64,000 nucleotides of DNA, taken from contig DWZD01000040.1 in assembly GCA_019118345.1 (NCBI GenBank), positions 186,001-250,000 on the forward strand, in the 5' to 3' direction. This document shows, one piece after another, positions 38,833 to 48,068 of this stretch (the first letter of the stretch is position 1; each line of letters opens with the position of its first letter). The notes below the pieces were generated by a model that was given only the letters and a program-made list of their open reading frames with translations, was not told the origin of the DNA and did no database searches. The position numbers and the translations under genes were made by a program. Source of the DNA: Candidatus Desulfovibrio intestinavium (GTDB lineage Bacteria; Desulfobacterota; Desulfovibrionia; Desulfovibrionales; Desulfovibrionaceae).

Positions 38833-39534
38833 ATGTCAACACCGGAACATCCCGATATTCCCCCTTATGACGCCATCCTCGCCCGTACCGGCCGCATTGC
38901 CGGACTCAATCGCTGCTGGGAGGAAATTCTGCATCATGCCACGCGGCGCGATTTTGAAAAGGATGCCGTCATCCCCCATACCCGCTGGCGCGGCATGTAC
39001 TATCTGGCGCGGGGCAGCGTGTCCATCGCCTATATTGCCGCCTGCGGGCGCGAGCGGCTGACCCTGCGCGTCGGCCCGGGCTGTCTGTTCAACGAGGCCC
39101 GCAGCGTGTCGAACTATGAACCGGGCGTTGTCTTCCAGTGTCTGGAGCCCTCGGAAATCTGGCGTTTTCCGCAAGAACTCCTGCAGGATACGGATTTTCT
39201 TTCCGCCTACCCCCGGCAGGTGGCCAGCCTGCTGCATTCCATGGGCATCAAGATTCTCATCCATTATACCTTTCTGGCCGACATGGGCACCGGCAGCCGC
39301 GAATCCCACGTCTGCCGCTTCATTCTCAATCTCTCCCGCCAGAACGGCAATGCCCCGCGCTTTCCCTGCCCCATGCGGCAGCAGGATGTGGCCGCCCTGC
39401 TGGGCATCCATCGGGCCACCCTGGCCCGCATTCTCCGCCAGCTCAAGGACAAGGGCATCATTGCCGCCTTTTCCTGCAAGGAAGTGCGGATCAGCGACGC
39501 CCGCCGTCTGGAAGAACTGGCCCTGAACAACTGA
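38833..39534 (+). CDS. Crp/Fnr-family transcriptional regulator
   Basis: cNMP-binding-like beta region and HTH PMRQQDVAALLGIHRATLARILRQLKDKGII. Confidence 0.88.
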   Translation: MSTPEHPDIPPYDAILARTGRIAGLNRCWEEILHHATRRDFEKDAVIPHTRWRGMYYLARGSVSIAYIAACGRERLTLRVGPGCLFNEARSVSNYEPGVVFQCLEPSEIWRFPQELLQDTDFLSAYPRQVASLLHSMGIKILIHYTFLADMGTGSRESHVCRFILNLSRQNGNAPRFPCPMRQQDVAALLGIHRATLARILRQLKDKGIIAAFSCKEVRISDARRLEELALNN

Positions 39535-39772
39535 GCCGGCGGGGAAAGCGCCCTGCCAAGGCTGCGGACACGCCCCTGCCGCCCGCGCATTTCCCTTTTC
39601 CGGCTGCCTCCCGACGCCTGATGCTGCCGCCACGCCCGATGCGGGCAAAAGGCGGGCGCATGCCGTGCCCCGATGCCGCACGCGCACGCGGAGAGCGCCC
39701 TGTGGGGCAACGCGGCCACGCAAGCGGCCACGCGCCAAGAGGGAGACGGCTGAGCGCAGCCAAATGCGGAAA

Positions 39773-39812
39773 GGGGGAAGCGGAGAACCCTGTTGCGGTT
39801 CCCGCTTCCCCC
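39773..39812. terminator. Hairpin between convergent genes, likely bidirectional terminator
   Basis: GGGGGAAGCGGAGAACC-CTGTTGC-GGTTCCCGCTTCCCCC. Confidence 0.6.
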
Positions 39813-39837
39813 GTTGTGCCAGATTATCAATTGCGGC

Positions 39838-42800
39838 TTAGAAGTCCATCTTGCGGCATTCTTCCAGCGCCGCCGCCTGTTCGTCGAAATTGGCGAAACC
39901 GGCCTGATGCAGGGCATCCTCCACCGTGCTGCTCCAGTCCCAGGTCGCGTAGATGACGGGCTTGTGGAACATGGCCCGGAAGCCTTCCAGCTCGGTGCGG
40001 TAGAAGTCTTCCTTGGGCGTGTCCAGATGCTCGCGCAGCTGTTCGTGACGGCGCTGCAATTCGCCTTCGTACCACTCCTGAATGTCCTGCGGCAGGGTGT
40101 ACTTCTTGAGAATGTGCCCGTAGCCGGCTTCTTCCATGAGCGCGGCCAGATGTTTGTGATGCTGCTTGCCGAGCCATTCGCCGAGCCGGGAGGTGGGGAT
40201 GTTCTCCGCTTCCACGGCCGCGATGTCCTTGACGGTCTGGAAGTAGGTATCCGGCACCACCGAGGCGGAGACGATGCCCGCAATGGCCACCAGACCGCGC
40301 AGGATGACGCTGTTGGAAACCCCCTGACCGCAGAAGCCCACCTTCTTGCGGTACTTCTGACCGGCAAAGATGCTCACCAGAATGGCCCAGACCACGGCGG
40401 GATCTTCCTCGTCGTAGATGTGGGACAGGCGGGCATTGTCGCGGTCGGTGGCCAGCACCATCTGGGTCATGTCGTTGGAGCCGATGGAGAAGCCGTCAAA
40501 CTCGCTGATGAACTGCTTGGCCAGAATGGCATTGGACGGAATTTCGGACATGAGGATGATCTTGAGTCCGTCCTCGCCGCTCTTGAGCTTGTGTACCTGC
40601 TCGAGATAGCTGCGCATGGAGCGGGCTTCCTCAAGGGTGCGCACAAAGGGCAGCATCATCTGCAGGTTGCTGCCGCCGTACACGCCGCGCGCCAGCTTGA
40701 AGGCCTCGATTTCCCAGTCGTGAATATTGCGGGACACGCCGCGATAGCCCAGCATGGGATTGGCCTCGTGATGCTCGAAGAGGCTGCCGCCGATGAGGTT
40801 GCGGTATTCGTTGCTCTTGAAGTCCGTGGTGCGGTAGACAATGCTCTTGCCGTAGAAGGCCATGGCAAAGAGGGCCAGGTTCTGGGCAAGGGTCTGCACA
40901 TAGTGCTCCTTGCCGGTGCGGTAGCCGCGAGCCTTGATGATGCCGCGAATCTTGTTGGGCAGATTGCGCACATCGTCCATTTCCTTCTTGAGGCCGGCAC
41001 GCAGGCTCACTTCCTCGCGCAGGCGGCAGATATTGTCCAGCAGGGCGCGGACAGCGGGCAGATCCTTCACCTTTTCCACGCGGTCGGCCACGCTGGCCTC
41101 GATTTCGGCCATGCGCTTGGCCGCTTCGGGATCGGAGGGATTGAGCAGAGCCAGCTCATCGTCATAGCCCATGATGATCCGCACATGATCAGCCAGATCG
41201 TCGGAAGTTTTCAGCACTTCCAGACGCCGCGAGGCGATTTCGAGGTGCTGGTCGATCTTGTGATCCAGTTCGCGCATCTTGCGGTGCAGGAGGAGCACTT
41301 CCTCGGCATTGGCGCTGGTGTCCGTGGCGGCCAGGGCTGCCGCTTCGGCAGACAGGCCGGTGATCTCCCCGACATATTCGCGCAGGTTGAAATTGAAGGC
41401 AATGAGACCGGCGGCCATCTGTTCGCGCAGAACCTTGGAGAGGTTGCCCGCCAGCTCGCGCAGTTTGGCCTGCACGATGTTTTCCAGCTCGCCGTTGTCA
41501 AAGGCTTCCAGCGCCTGGGGATGAATGCTGATGTTGCCCAGCATGAACTCGGCGCGCAGGAGGCCCACTTCAAATTTGGGGAAGTTGCGCAGGCGCGAGA
41601 GGAAGAGCGCCTGCCCCACGTCGGCCAGCACAAGGCCCACCTTGGTACGCGTCTCGGGCAGCTGGGCCACGTCCATCTCGCCGCCCACTTCCTTGAGGGG
41701 CAGCAGGCCGCGATAGACGCGCCCGCGCGTGCCGTCCACGGTCACTTCCGCGCCGTCCAGGGCGCGCAGCACATCCAGGCGCTGAATGCCGATAACGGCG
41801 GCAATGCCCAGTTCGCGCGAGGTGATGGCCGCATGGCTCGTATCGCCGCCCACGTCGGCCATGATGGCCGAGGCCACGCGCATGCCCGGCACCATGTCCG
41901 GGTCGGTGCGTTCGGCGGCCAGCACGTCGCCCTTTTCCACCTTGTTCAGCTCAAGGGCCGAACGCAGGAAGCGCACCGTGCCATGACCGGCCCCGCGGGA
42001 GGCGCCGTTGCCTTCCACCAGCACTTCCGCCGCGGCCGCCGCCTTGGGATCCACCTCGCGCCGGCGCATGAAGATGGTGGTGGGATGATTTTCCAGTTCC
42101 TCATTCCAGCGGGTTTCGGGCCGGGCCTGCACGAACCAGAGCTTGTCGTTGGCGTCGATGCAGAACTCGGTGTCCATGATCATGCCGCCATAGGCCTTGC
42201 TCACGGCGCGCACGCCCTTGGCCACGCGCTCGGCCTGACTGAGGGACAGGGCCCAGCGCAGGGCTTCCAGCTCGGGCACTTCCACCTCGCGGGTGCCGCC
42301 CTTCTCGTCATAGACGATTTTCATGTCCTTGCAGCCCATCTGACGGATGACCACGTCGCTGCCGTCGTCGCGCTGGAAGACATAGAGCTTGTCCGGCGTC
42401 ACCTTGCCGCCCACCACGGCCTCACCGAGGCCGTAGCTCGTGTCGATGCTCACGAGATCCCGCCGATCCGTACCCCGGCAGCCGGTGGCCGTATCGGCGG
42501 AGAAGGCCGTGCCCGACACCACCGGATTGATCATCTGCATCATGCAGACGGACAGGGAGGTGTTTTCGATGGCCCATTCCTTCTTGGCCGTTTCGGCGAT
42601 GGACTCGTCGCCCGTTTCCTCGGCGCGGGCCACGGCATCAAGGATGGCTTCGCGACGATAGGTCATGGAACGCAGATTGTAGGCCGAGGAGCAGTCCCAG
42701 TGATAGGCTTCCACCACCCTGTCGCCGCCCACCATGTTGAGATAGGTATCCTGCAGGCCGGCAAAGGCTTTCTTGCGGGAGTCCTCGCCGGCGGCGGAGG

Positions 42801-43413
42801 AACGCACGGCCACGGGCGTCATGTCGTCGCCGTTGTCCGTACATATGGCCTCGTAGGCTCCGCGCACGGCGGCATTCACGTCAGCGGGCAGATCCACGGA
42901 AAGAATGGCGGCCTGCACCATGACCGAGCGCTTGCGCAGCTGGTCGATGCCTTCCGGCGAGGTGGCAAAGCCGTCCACCACATTGTTGATGAAGGTTCTG
43001 AGCTTGGTATGCCCCTGCTCGGCCTCGGCCTTGGCGGCGTCGTGAATCTGGCGGCCGAGCTGGCGCACGAATTTTTGCAGAAAATCGGGATCCTGATTGA
43101 TTTCGGGGTCATTCCAGTCGATCCGACCGTATTCCTTGTCCACCACGCTGCGGACGACACGACCGCTCACCTTGGTTTCATCCAGCAGTTGATGGAAGGC
43201 CCGCGACGAAATGGCGCGGAAATAGGGAGCCTGAATCCCCTCAATCTGGCTGATGAGCGCCGTATTATAGTTCTTGCCGCCCACAAGCAGCTCGGCTTCT
43301 TCACCCAGCGCAACAATGTCCGCGCCGGTGAGAACCAGCTTCTGACGAATGGCGTCAAGGCTTTCCTTGTCGTTTTTGCCGCCTGATTTGGTGACAGGGG
43401 TCTTGTTGGGCAT
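39838..43413 (-). CDS. Phosphoenolpyruvate synthase-like protein with large insertion
   Basis: VAVRSSAAGEDSRKKAFAGLQDTYLN, GGDTSHAAITSRELGI, DFKSNEYRNLIGGSLFEHHEANPMLGYRGVSR, GSNDMTQMVLATDRDNARLSH; 1191 aa. Confidence 0.88.
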   Translation of the reverse strand: MPNKTPVTKSGGKNDKESLDAIRQKLVLTGADIVALGEEAELLVGGKNYNTALISQIEGIQAPYFRAISSRAFHQLLDETKVSGRVVRSVVDKEYGRIDWNDPEINQDPDFLQKFVRQLGRQIHDAAKAEAEQGHTKLRTFINNVVDGFATSPEGIDQLRKRSVMVQAAILSVDLPADVNAAVRGAYEAICTDNGDDMTPVAVRSSAAGEDSRKKAFAGLQDTYLNMVGGDRVVEAYHWDCSSAYNLRSMTYRREAILDAVARAEETGDESIAETAKKEWAIENTSLSVCMMQMINPVVSGTAFSADTATGCRGTDRRDLVSIDTSYGLGEAVVGGKVTPDKLYVFQRDDGSDVVIRQMGCKDMKIVYDEKGGTREVEVPELEALRWALSLSQAERVAKGVRAVSKAYGGMIMDTEFCIDANDKLWFVQARPETRWNEELENHPTTIFMRRREVDPKAAAAAEVLVEGNGASRGAGHGTVRFLRSALELNKVEKGDVLAAERTDPDMVPGMRVASAIMADVGGDTSHAAITSRELGIAAVIGIQRLDVLRALDGAEVTVDGTRGRVYRGLLPLKEVGGEMDVAQLPETRTKVGLVLADVGQALFLSRLRNFPKFEVGLLRAEFMLGNISIHPQALEAFDNGELENIVQAKLRELAGNLSKVLREQMAAGLIAFNFNLREYVGEITGLSAEAAALAATDTSANAEEVLLLHRKMRELDHKIDQHLEIASRRLEVLKTSDDLADHVRIIMGYDDELALLNPSDPEAAKRMAEIEASVADRVEKVKDLPAVRALLDNICRLREEVSLRAGLKKEMDDVRNLPNKIRGIIKARGYRTGKEHYVQTLAQNLALFAMAFYGKSIVYRTTDFKSNEYRNLIGGSLFEHHEANPMLGYRGVSRNIHDWEIEAFKLARGVYGGSNLQMMLPFVRTLEEARSMRSYLEQVHKLKSGEDGLKIILMSEIPSNAILAKQFISEFDGFSIGSNDMTQMVLATDRDNARLSHIYDEEDPAVVWAILVSIFAGQKYRKKVGFCGQGVSNSVILRGLVAIAGIVSASVVPDTYFQTVKDIAAVEAENIPTSRLGEWLGKQHHKHLAALMEEAGYGHILKKYTLPQDIQEWYEGELQRRHEQLREHLDTPKEDFYRTELEGFRAMFHKPVIYATWDWSSTVEDALHQAGFANFDEQAAALEECRKMDF

Positions 43414-43460
43414 GACGTCCTCCGGTTGGGTATGGGATGGATGACCTTTTTATCCTAGCG

Positions 43461-43496
43461 CGCCTGCCCGCAACTGTCCACTGTTGCGGGCGGGCG
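43461..43496 (-). terminator. Hairpin downstream of pyc
   Basis: CGCCTGCCCGCAAC-TGTCCACT-GTTGCGGGCGGGCG; followed on minus strand by GCGCTAGGATAAAAAGG. Confidence 0.5.
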
Positions 43497-43507
43497 GGCG
43501 GCAAGGC

Positions 43508-46500
43508 TTACACGGGCGAACCGCAGTAGGGGCAGAAGGAGATGTTGTCCATGGGAATGGGCTGGCCGCAGGCCTCGTTGCGGCAGGTGCGCGGCACGGG
43601 GCCAAGCTCCACGATAAGCTCCCCTTCCCGCACGGACACCATTTGCTTGTTCTCCTTGAAGTCGGCCGTCTTGAGCACGCGCTTGACCATGGCGTCCGCA
43701 GGGGCGAGCACGGCCTTTTCCTGCTTCATGATGGAGACGTTGAAGAGTTCCTCGCCCTCCTTCACGATGTCGCCGGGATGGACGTACATGACCCACAAAT
43801 CGCCATTGCTGGGCGCGGCCACATGATACTTGTTGTTGGGGTCGGCCATGGTGAGGCCGCGCTTGGCCTGCCCGGCCCTGTCGCTGACCTGCACCTCGCA
43901 GCTCATGATTTCGGAATCCAGCACATAGCGGCAGATGGACACGCCCGCCTCATTGGGGCGCGCGATGCTGAGCAGGGCCAGATGGTGCGGCTTGCCGCTC
44001 GTGTCGTTGAAGTTCAGATCCTGACCGGGCTTGAGGCCCTCGAACCAGACATGCAGCGGCAGGTTGTTGGGATCGCCGTACTTGGCCCGGAACTGCATGG
44101 TCTTGAGCGCGTCGCCGGGGTGGTTGAGGTACATGACGAATTCCTCTTCCGTGGGCTGGCGCTTGATGAGATCCGCGCAGGCCTTGTGTTCCACGGCCAG
44201 ATTCACGTCAGCCAGCGATTCCAGCGGCGAGGCTTCGGTGCGGTTGGCCACCGCGCCCTTCCATTCGCTGCCGAAGGCGCTCTCGTACACCCAGTCCGGC
44301 GGGAAGCCCAGCGGCAGGCGACCGAACTTGCCCAGCAGCAGATTGCGGAAGGCGTCGTTGCAATCCTGATAGATGTTCAGGCGGGAATGACGCATCTGCT
44401 CGCTCAGCTCGTTTTCAGGACGGCTGGTCACCTCGTGCAGCACTTCCAGCAGGTAGCGCACCTCTTCCTCGCCGCCGCGCTTCCAGGCGCCGGTCACGGC
44501 CAGGAAGGCCGTATTCCACGTCACCTGCGAGCCGGGCGTCACGTCATGGTAGCGCACGATCTGCCGCGTGCCCTCAAGGAACTTGAGCATATAGGGCAAA
44601 AGGTGGATATAGCCCTGCTTCATGGCCCCCTCCTGCGAGGAGGAGGTCGCGCCGCCGGGCATGCCGTGCAGGGTCACGTCGTAGTCGATGCCCTTGAAGT
44701 ACGGCGAGCAGTAGCGGTCATAATAGGGCATGATCTGCTTGCAAACGAAGTTGGCGTCGCGAATGGCGTCCTTGTTGAGCTGGCAGGTGAGACCGAGTTC
44801 GTCCTCCATGTAGGCCATGGTCGAAAGGACGTCGCCCTGCCCGTAGGAGCGCACCGCCGAGCCAAGACCCACGTCCACGATGTGCGCGCCGGCCTTGGCC
44901 GCCGCGCCGCAGGCCGGGACAAAGAGGCCGTCGGTATAGTGGCGATGCACATGCAGCACCAGTTCGGGCCAGGCCTTGCGCAGGGCGCTCACCAGTTCGG
45001 TCATGAAGCGGGGCGGGCAGACCCCGGCCATATCCTTGAGGCCGAGGATGATGTGGCGCGAGGCCTCGCGCGGATCAACGCCCATGATATTGCCCATCAT
45101 GCGCAAAATGGCCTCGGTGACGCCCAGATAATGGGGCACGTCAAAACCCCTGGCCCAAGACATGGACAGGGCCGGCTCAAAGACCACGTCCTTGCGGGAC
45201 ATGACCACTTCCGCAATGGGCCGCATGTTTTCCACATGGTTGAGGAAGTCGAAGCAGCGCACCACTGAGTAGTGATCGCAGATCATTTCCCCGGTCAGGC
45301 GCATGAGGTTGCGCGGCTGGGGCGTATAGCCCAGCACGTTGGTGGAGCGCACAAGCAGCTGTTTGTGGGTCTTGGGCGCAAAGCTGTTCCATTCGCGGGC
45401 TTCACGGAAGGGATAGGTCATGTTGGCCATCATGGCCACATGGAAATGCGCGCCGCCGCCGTTTTCGATGGAGAAATACCCCACATTGTCAAGGTACGGC
45501 CCGATGAGCCGATCCTCGGCCAGACGGAAGCGGTTGCCCGAATTGGACTGGGTGAAGTCGCGGGGCGTGGTGTCGGTGAAGTGGACGCGGCCCGAATCGC
45601 GCACATAGTCCAGCAGGGCCAGGCGGTCGCCGTGCGGATAGGGCGAGGGCTGGCGGCGCATCTGGGACGTGATGGCCGGCAGCACCGGGTCAAAGACGCC
45701 CAGTTCCGGCGTGGTGCTGGAACGGTATTCGCCGAGCTGCAGGAAGGGATTGTAGCCGCGGGCGGAGATTTCCGCCACGAGGCGGGCAAGGCGTTCGCTT
45801 TCCGGCGCAAGATCCATGTACTGCATGAGTTCGGGATGCGCCGCGATGAAGTTGGTGTTGACCGTGCCGTTGCGGAACAGGGGATGCTTGAGCACCTGCC
45901 GGAAGAAGGGAATGGTCGTCTTCAGGCCGCCGATGATGTATTCGCCCAGAGCGCGTTCCATGATGCCCACGGTCTTTTCCCAGTCCGTGGCATAGGTGAT
46001 GAGCAGCGCGCCCGCCGAGTCGTAGTTGGCCGGGAATTCGTAGCCCGCGCAGATATTGGAATCCAGACGCACGCCCGGGCCGCCGGGGGAGACATAGCGG
46101 CTGACCAGACCGGAATTGGGGGCAAAGTTGTCCTGCGGATTTTCCAGATTGATGCGCACCTGCATGGCCCAGTAGGTCGGACGGAGCTGATCTTCGCGGT
46201 AGCGCAGCTCGGCCCCGAAGGCCACGGCGATCTGTTCCTCCACGAGGTCGATGCCATAACGGGATTCGGTGATGCCGTGTTCCACCTGCAGGCGGGTATT
46301 GACCTCGATAAGGTAGGGCTGCCCGTCGGGCGTGACGAGAAATTCCACCGTGGCCAGCGAGTGATAGCCCACGGCGCGCACCAGACGCCGGGCATAGTCC
46401 TTGAGCTGCTCGCGCAGATTGCGGGTGATGCCCTTCCAGGGCGAGGGCGTGATTTCGATGAGCTTCTGATGATTGCGCTGCACCGAGCAGTCGCGTTCAT

Positions 46501-47206
46501 CAAAGGCAAAGACATTGCCGTACATGTCGGCAATGACCTGAATCTCGATGTGGCGCACGTTGTCGAGGAATTTTTCCACAAAGAGGCGCGGATTGCCGAA
46601 GGAGGCCTGCGCCATGGTCGAGGCCTTGAAAAAGGCGTCGTCCAGTTCGGCCTCGTTGTGGATGGCGAAGATGCCGCGGCCGCCGCCGCCGCCCTCGGCC
46701 TTGAGCATGATGGGCAGGCCCATTTCGCTGATGAGGCGACGGGCCGTGGGAATGTCCACCGCGCCGTCGGAACCGGGCACCACCGGGATGCCCAGCTTGC
46801 GGGCCACGGTGCGGGCCTGCACCTTGTTGCCCAGCAGGTTCATGGCCTCGGCCGTGGCGCCGATGAAGGTCAGCCCGGCCTCCTTGCAGCGCTGGGGAAA
46901 GCGCGTGTCCTCGGAGGCAAAGCCCCAGCCGGGGTGAATGCCCACCACGCCGTGCTGTTTGGCCTTGTCGATGATGCGGTCAATATCCAGATAGGCGCGC
47001 GGATCGGAACCCAGCAGGATGAGTTCCTGCGCGGCTGAGGCCGCCGGAGCCGTCTTGTCCACATCCGTGGCGGTCATGGCCGCCACGGCCTCGAAACGTT
47101 CGCGAATGGAGCGGCAGATGCGGCGCGCGGGAATACCGCGGTTCGCCACCAGGATGGTCTTGCCCCTGAGAAACTCCTGAACCTCAGCAAAGCTCTTGTT
47201 GGCCAT
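43508..47206 (-). CDS. pyc: Pyruvate carboxylase (BC-CT-BCCP) with C-terminal zinc-ribbon-like tail
   Basis: BC domain HPGWGFASED...KAEGGGGGRGI...DERDCSVQRNHQKLIE; CT domain with MPGGATSSSQEG; BCCP-like VSIMKQEKAVLAPADAMVKRVL; tail CRNEACGQPIPMDNISFCPYCGSPV. Confidence 0.92.
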   Translation of the reverse strand: MANKSFAEVQEFLRGKTILVANRGIPARRICRSIRERFEAVAAMTATDVDKTAPAASAAQELILLGSDPRAYLDIDRIIDKAKQHGVVGIHPGWGFASEDTRFPQRCKEAGLTFIGATAEAMNLLGNKVQARTVARKLGIPVVPGSDGAVDIPTARRLISEMGLPIMLKAEGGGGGRGIFAIHNEAELDDAFFKASTMAQASFGNPRLFVEKFLDNVRHIEIQVIADMYGNVFAFDERDCSVQRNHQKLIEITPSPWKGITRNLREQLKDYARRLVRAVGYHSLATVEFLVTPDGQPYLIEVNTRLQVEHGITESRYGIDLVEEQIAVAFGAELRYREDQLRPTYWAMQVRINLENPQDNFAPNSGLVSRYVSPGGPGVRLDSNICAGYEFPANYDSAGALLITYATDWEKTVGIMERALGEYIIGGLKTTIPFFRQVLKHPLFRNGTVNTNFIAAHPELMQYMDLAPESERLARLVAEISARGYNPFLQLGEYRSSTTPELGVFDPVLPAITSQMRRQPSPYPHGDRLALLDYVRDSGRVHFTDTTPRDFTQSNSGNRFRLAEDRLIGPYLDNVGYFSIENGGGAHFHVAMMANMTYPFREAREWNSFAPKTHKQLLVRSTNVLGYTPQPRNLMRLTGEMICDHYSVVRCFDFLNHVENMRPIAEVVMSRKDVVFEPALSMSWARGFDVPHYLGVTEAILRMMGNIMGVDPREASRHIILGLKDMAGVCPPRFMTELVSALRKAWPELVLHVHRHYTDGLFVPACGAAAKAGAHIVDVGLGSAVRSYGQGDVLSTMAYMEDELGLTCQLNKDAIRDANFVCKQIMPYYDRYCSPYFKGIDYDVTLHGMPGGATSSSQEGAMKQGYIHLLPYMLKFLEGTRQIVRYHDVTPGSQVTWNTAFLAVTGAWKRGGEEEVRYLLEVLHEVTSRPENELSEQMRHSRLNIYQDCNDAFRNLLLGKFGRLPLGFPPDWVYESAFGSEWKGAVANRTEASPLESLADVNLAVEHKACADLIKRQPTEEEFVMYLNHPGDALKTMQFRAKYGDPNNLPLHVWFEGLKPGQDLNFNDTSGKPHHLALLSIARPNEAGVSICRYVLDSEIMSCEVQVSDRAGQAKRGLTMADPNNKYHVAAPSNGDLWVMYVHPGDIVKEGEELFNVSIMKQEKAVLAPADAMVKRVLKTADFKENKQMVSVREGELIVELGPVPRTCRNEACGQPIPMDNISFCPYCGSPV

Positions 47207-48059
47207 GTAGTACGCCCTTGTGATTGTCGTCCGGGAGACGCAGGCTCCCGCTGTAAAATATTCTTTCCCCGTCTCCGCACAGCAGGCGCGCGCCGCCGTC
47301 GGGGTGCAGGCCGGCAAGAATGCCCGAAACCCTTTCTTCTCCGTCCTCGATGACCACCTGCCGCCCCTGCCAGAGCAAATGGCGGGAAACCGCCTCGTGA
47401 CAGCGGATCATGGGGGAACGGCGACTACTATATGCGGAATACAAGGACTTTACAAGCAGGGGCCAGAGCCTTTCCGCGCCGGGGCAGCGGCCGGCACCGC
47501 CGGGCCAGATTTCCGTCAGGCAGGCGGCGGGCATGGCCGCCCCGGCCCGCAGGGCGGCCGGTTCAGGACGCCAGACCACATTGATGCCGATGCCGGCGGA
47601 CAGTATGCCGCCCCGCTCCTCCATGAGGATGCCGGCGATCTTGCGCGCCTCCCCGTCTTTTTCGACCACCAGATCATTGGGCCATTTCACCCGCACGGCA
47701 AGCCCCCATTGCGCGAAGGCCGCCGCCAGCATGAGACTCAGGGCGGGTGTGGCCTCCGTGCCCCGGAAAGGCTCGCTCGCCGGCAGGCGCAGGGTAGCGT
47801 AGATATTGCCCGCCGGCGAAAGCCACTGCCGCCGCAGCTGCCCCCGACCGTTACGCTGCCGTACGGCCTGCAGGCTTTCCCACGGGCCAAGATGCCCGGC
47901 GGCCATCAGGGCCTGAGCCGCGTCCAGGGTGCTGGACACTTCCCCCAAGCGCCAGACAAAGGGGCAGCCCGCGCTGTCCGTCAGGGGGGCTGCCGCCAGC
48001 ACTCCACCCTCAGTCCTCCCGTGGACAGGGAGGATGCATTCGGCATGAACTTCTGTCAT
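47184..48059 (-). CDS. birA: Biotin--[acetyl-CoA-carboxylase] ligase
   Basis: STLDAAQALMAAG; RQRNGRGQLRRQWLSPAGNIYATLRLP; VKWPNDLVV; KIAGILMEERG; overlaps pyc start. Confidence 0.92.
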   Translation of the reverse strand: MTEVHAECILPVHGRTEGGVLAAAPLTDSAGCPFVWRLGEVSSTLDAAQALMAAGHLGPWESLQAVRQRNGRGQLRRQWLSPAGNIYATLRLPASEPFRGTEATPALSLMLAAAFAQWGLAVRVKWPNDLVVEKDGEARKIAGILMEERGGILSAGIGINVVWRPEPAALRAGAAMPAACLTEIWPGGAGRCPGAERLWPLLVKSLYSAYSSRRSPMIRCHEAVSRHLLWQGRQVVIEDGEERVSGILAGLHPDGGARLLCGDGERIFYSGSLRLPDDNHKGVLHGQQELC

Positions 48060-48068
48060 AGTACGTCC

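Noticed and set aside
39793-43386. 1197-aa plus-strand ORF
   Set aside because: Antisense shadow of the PEP-synthase-like gene, no recognisable domains.
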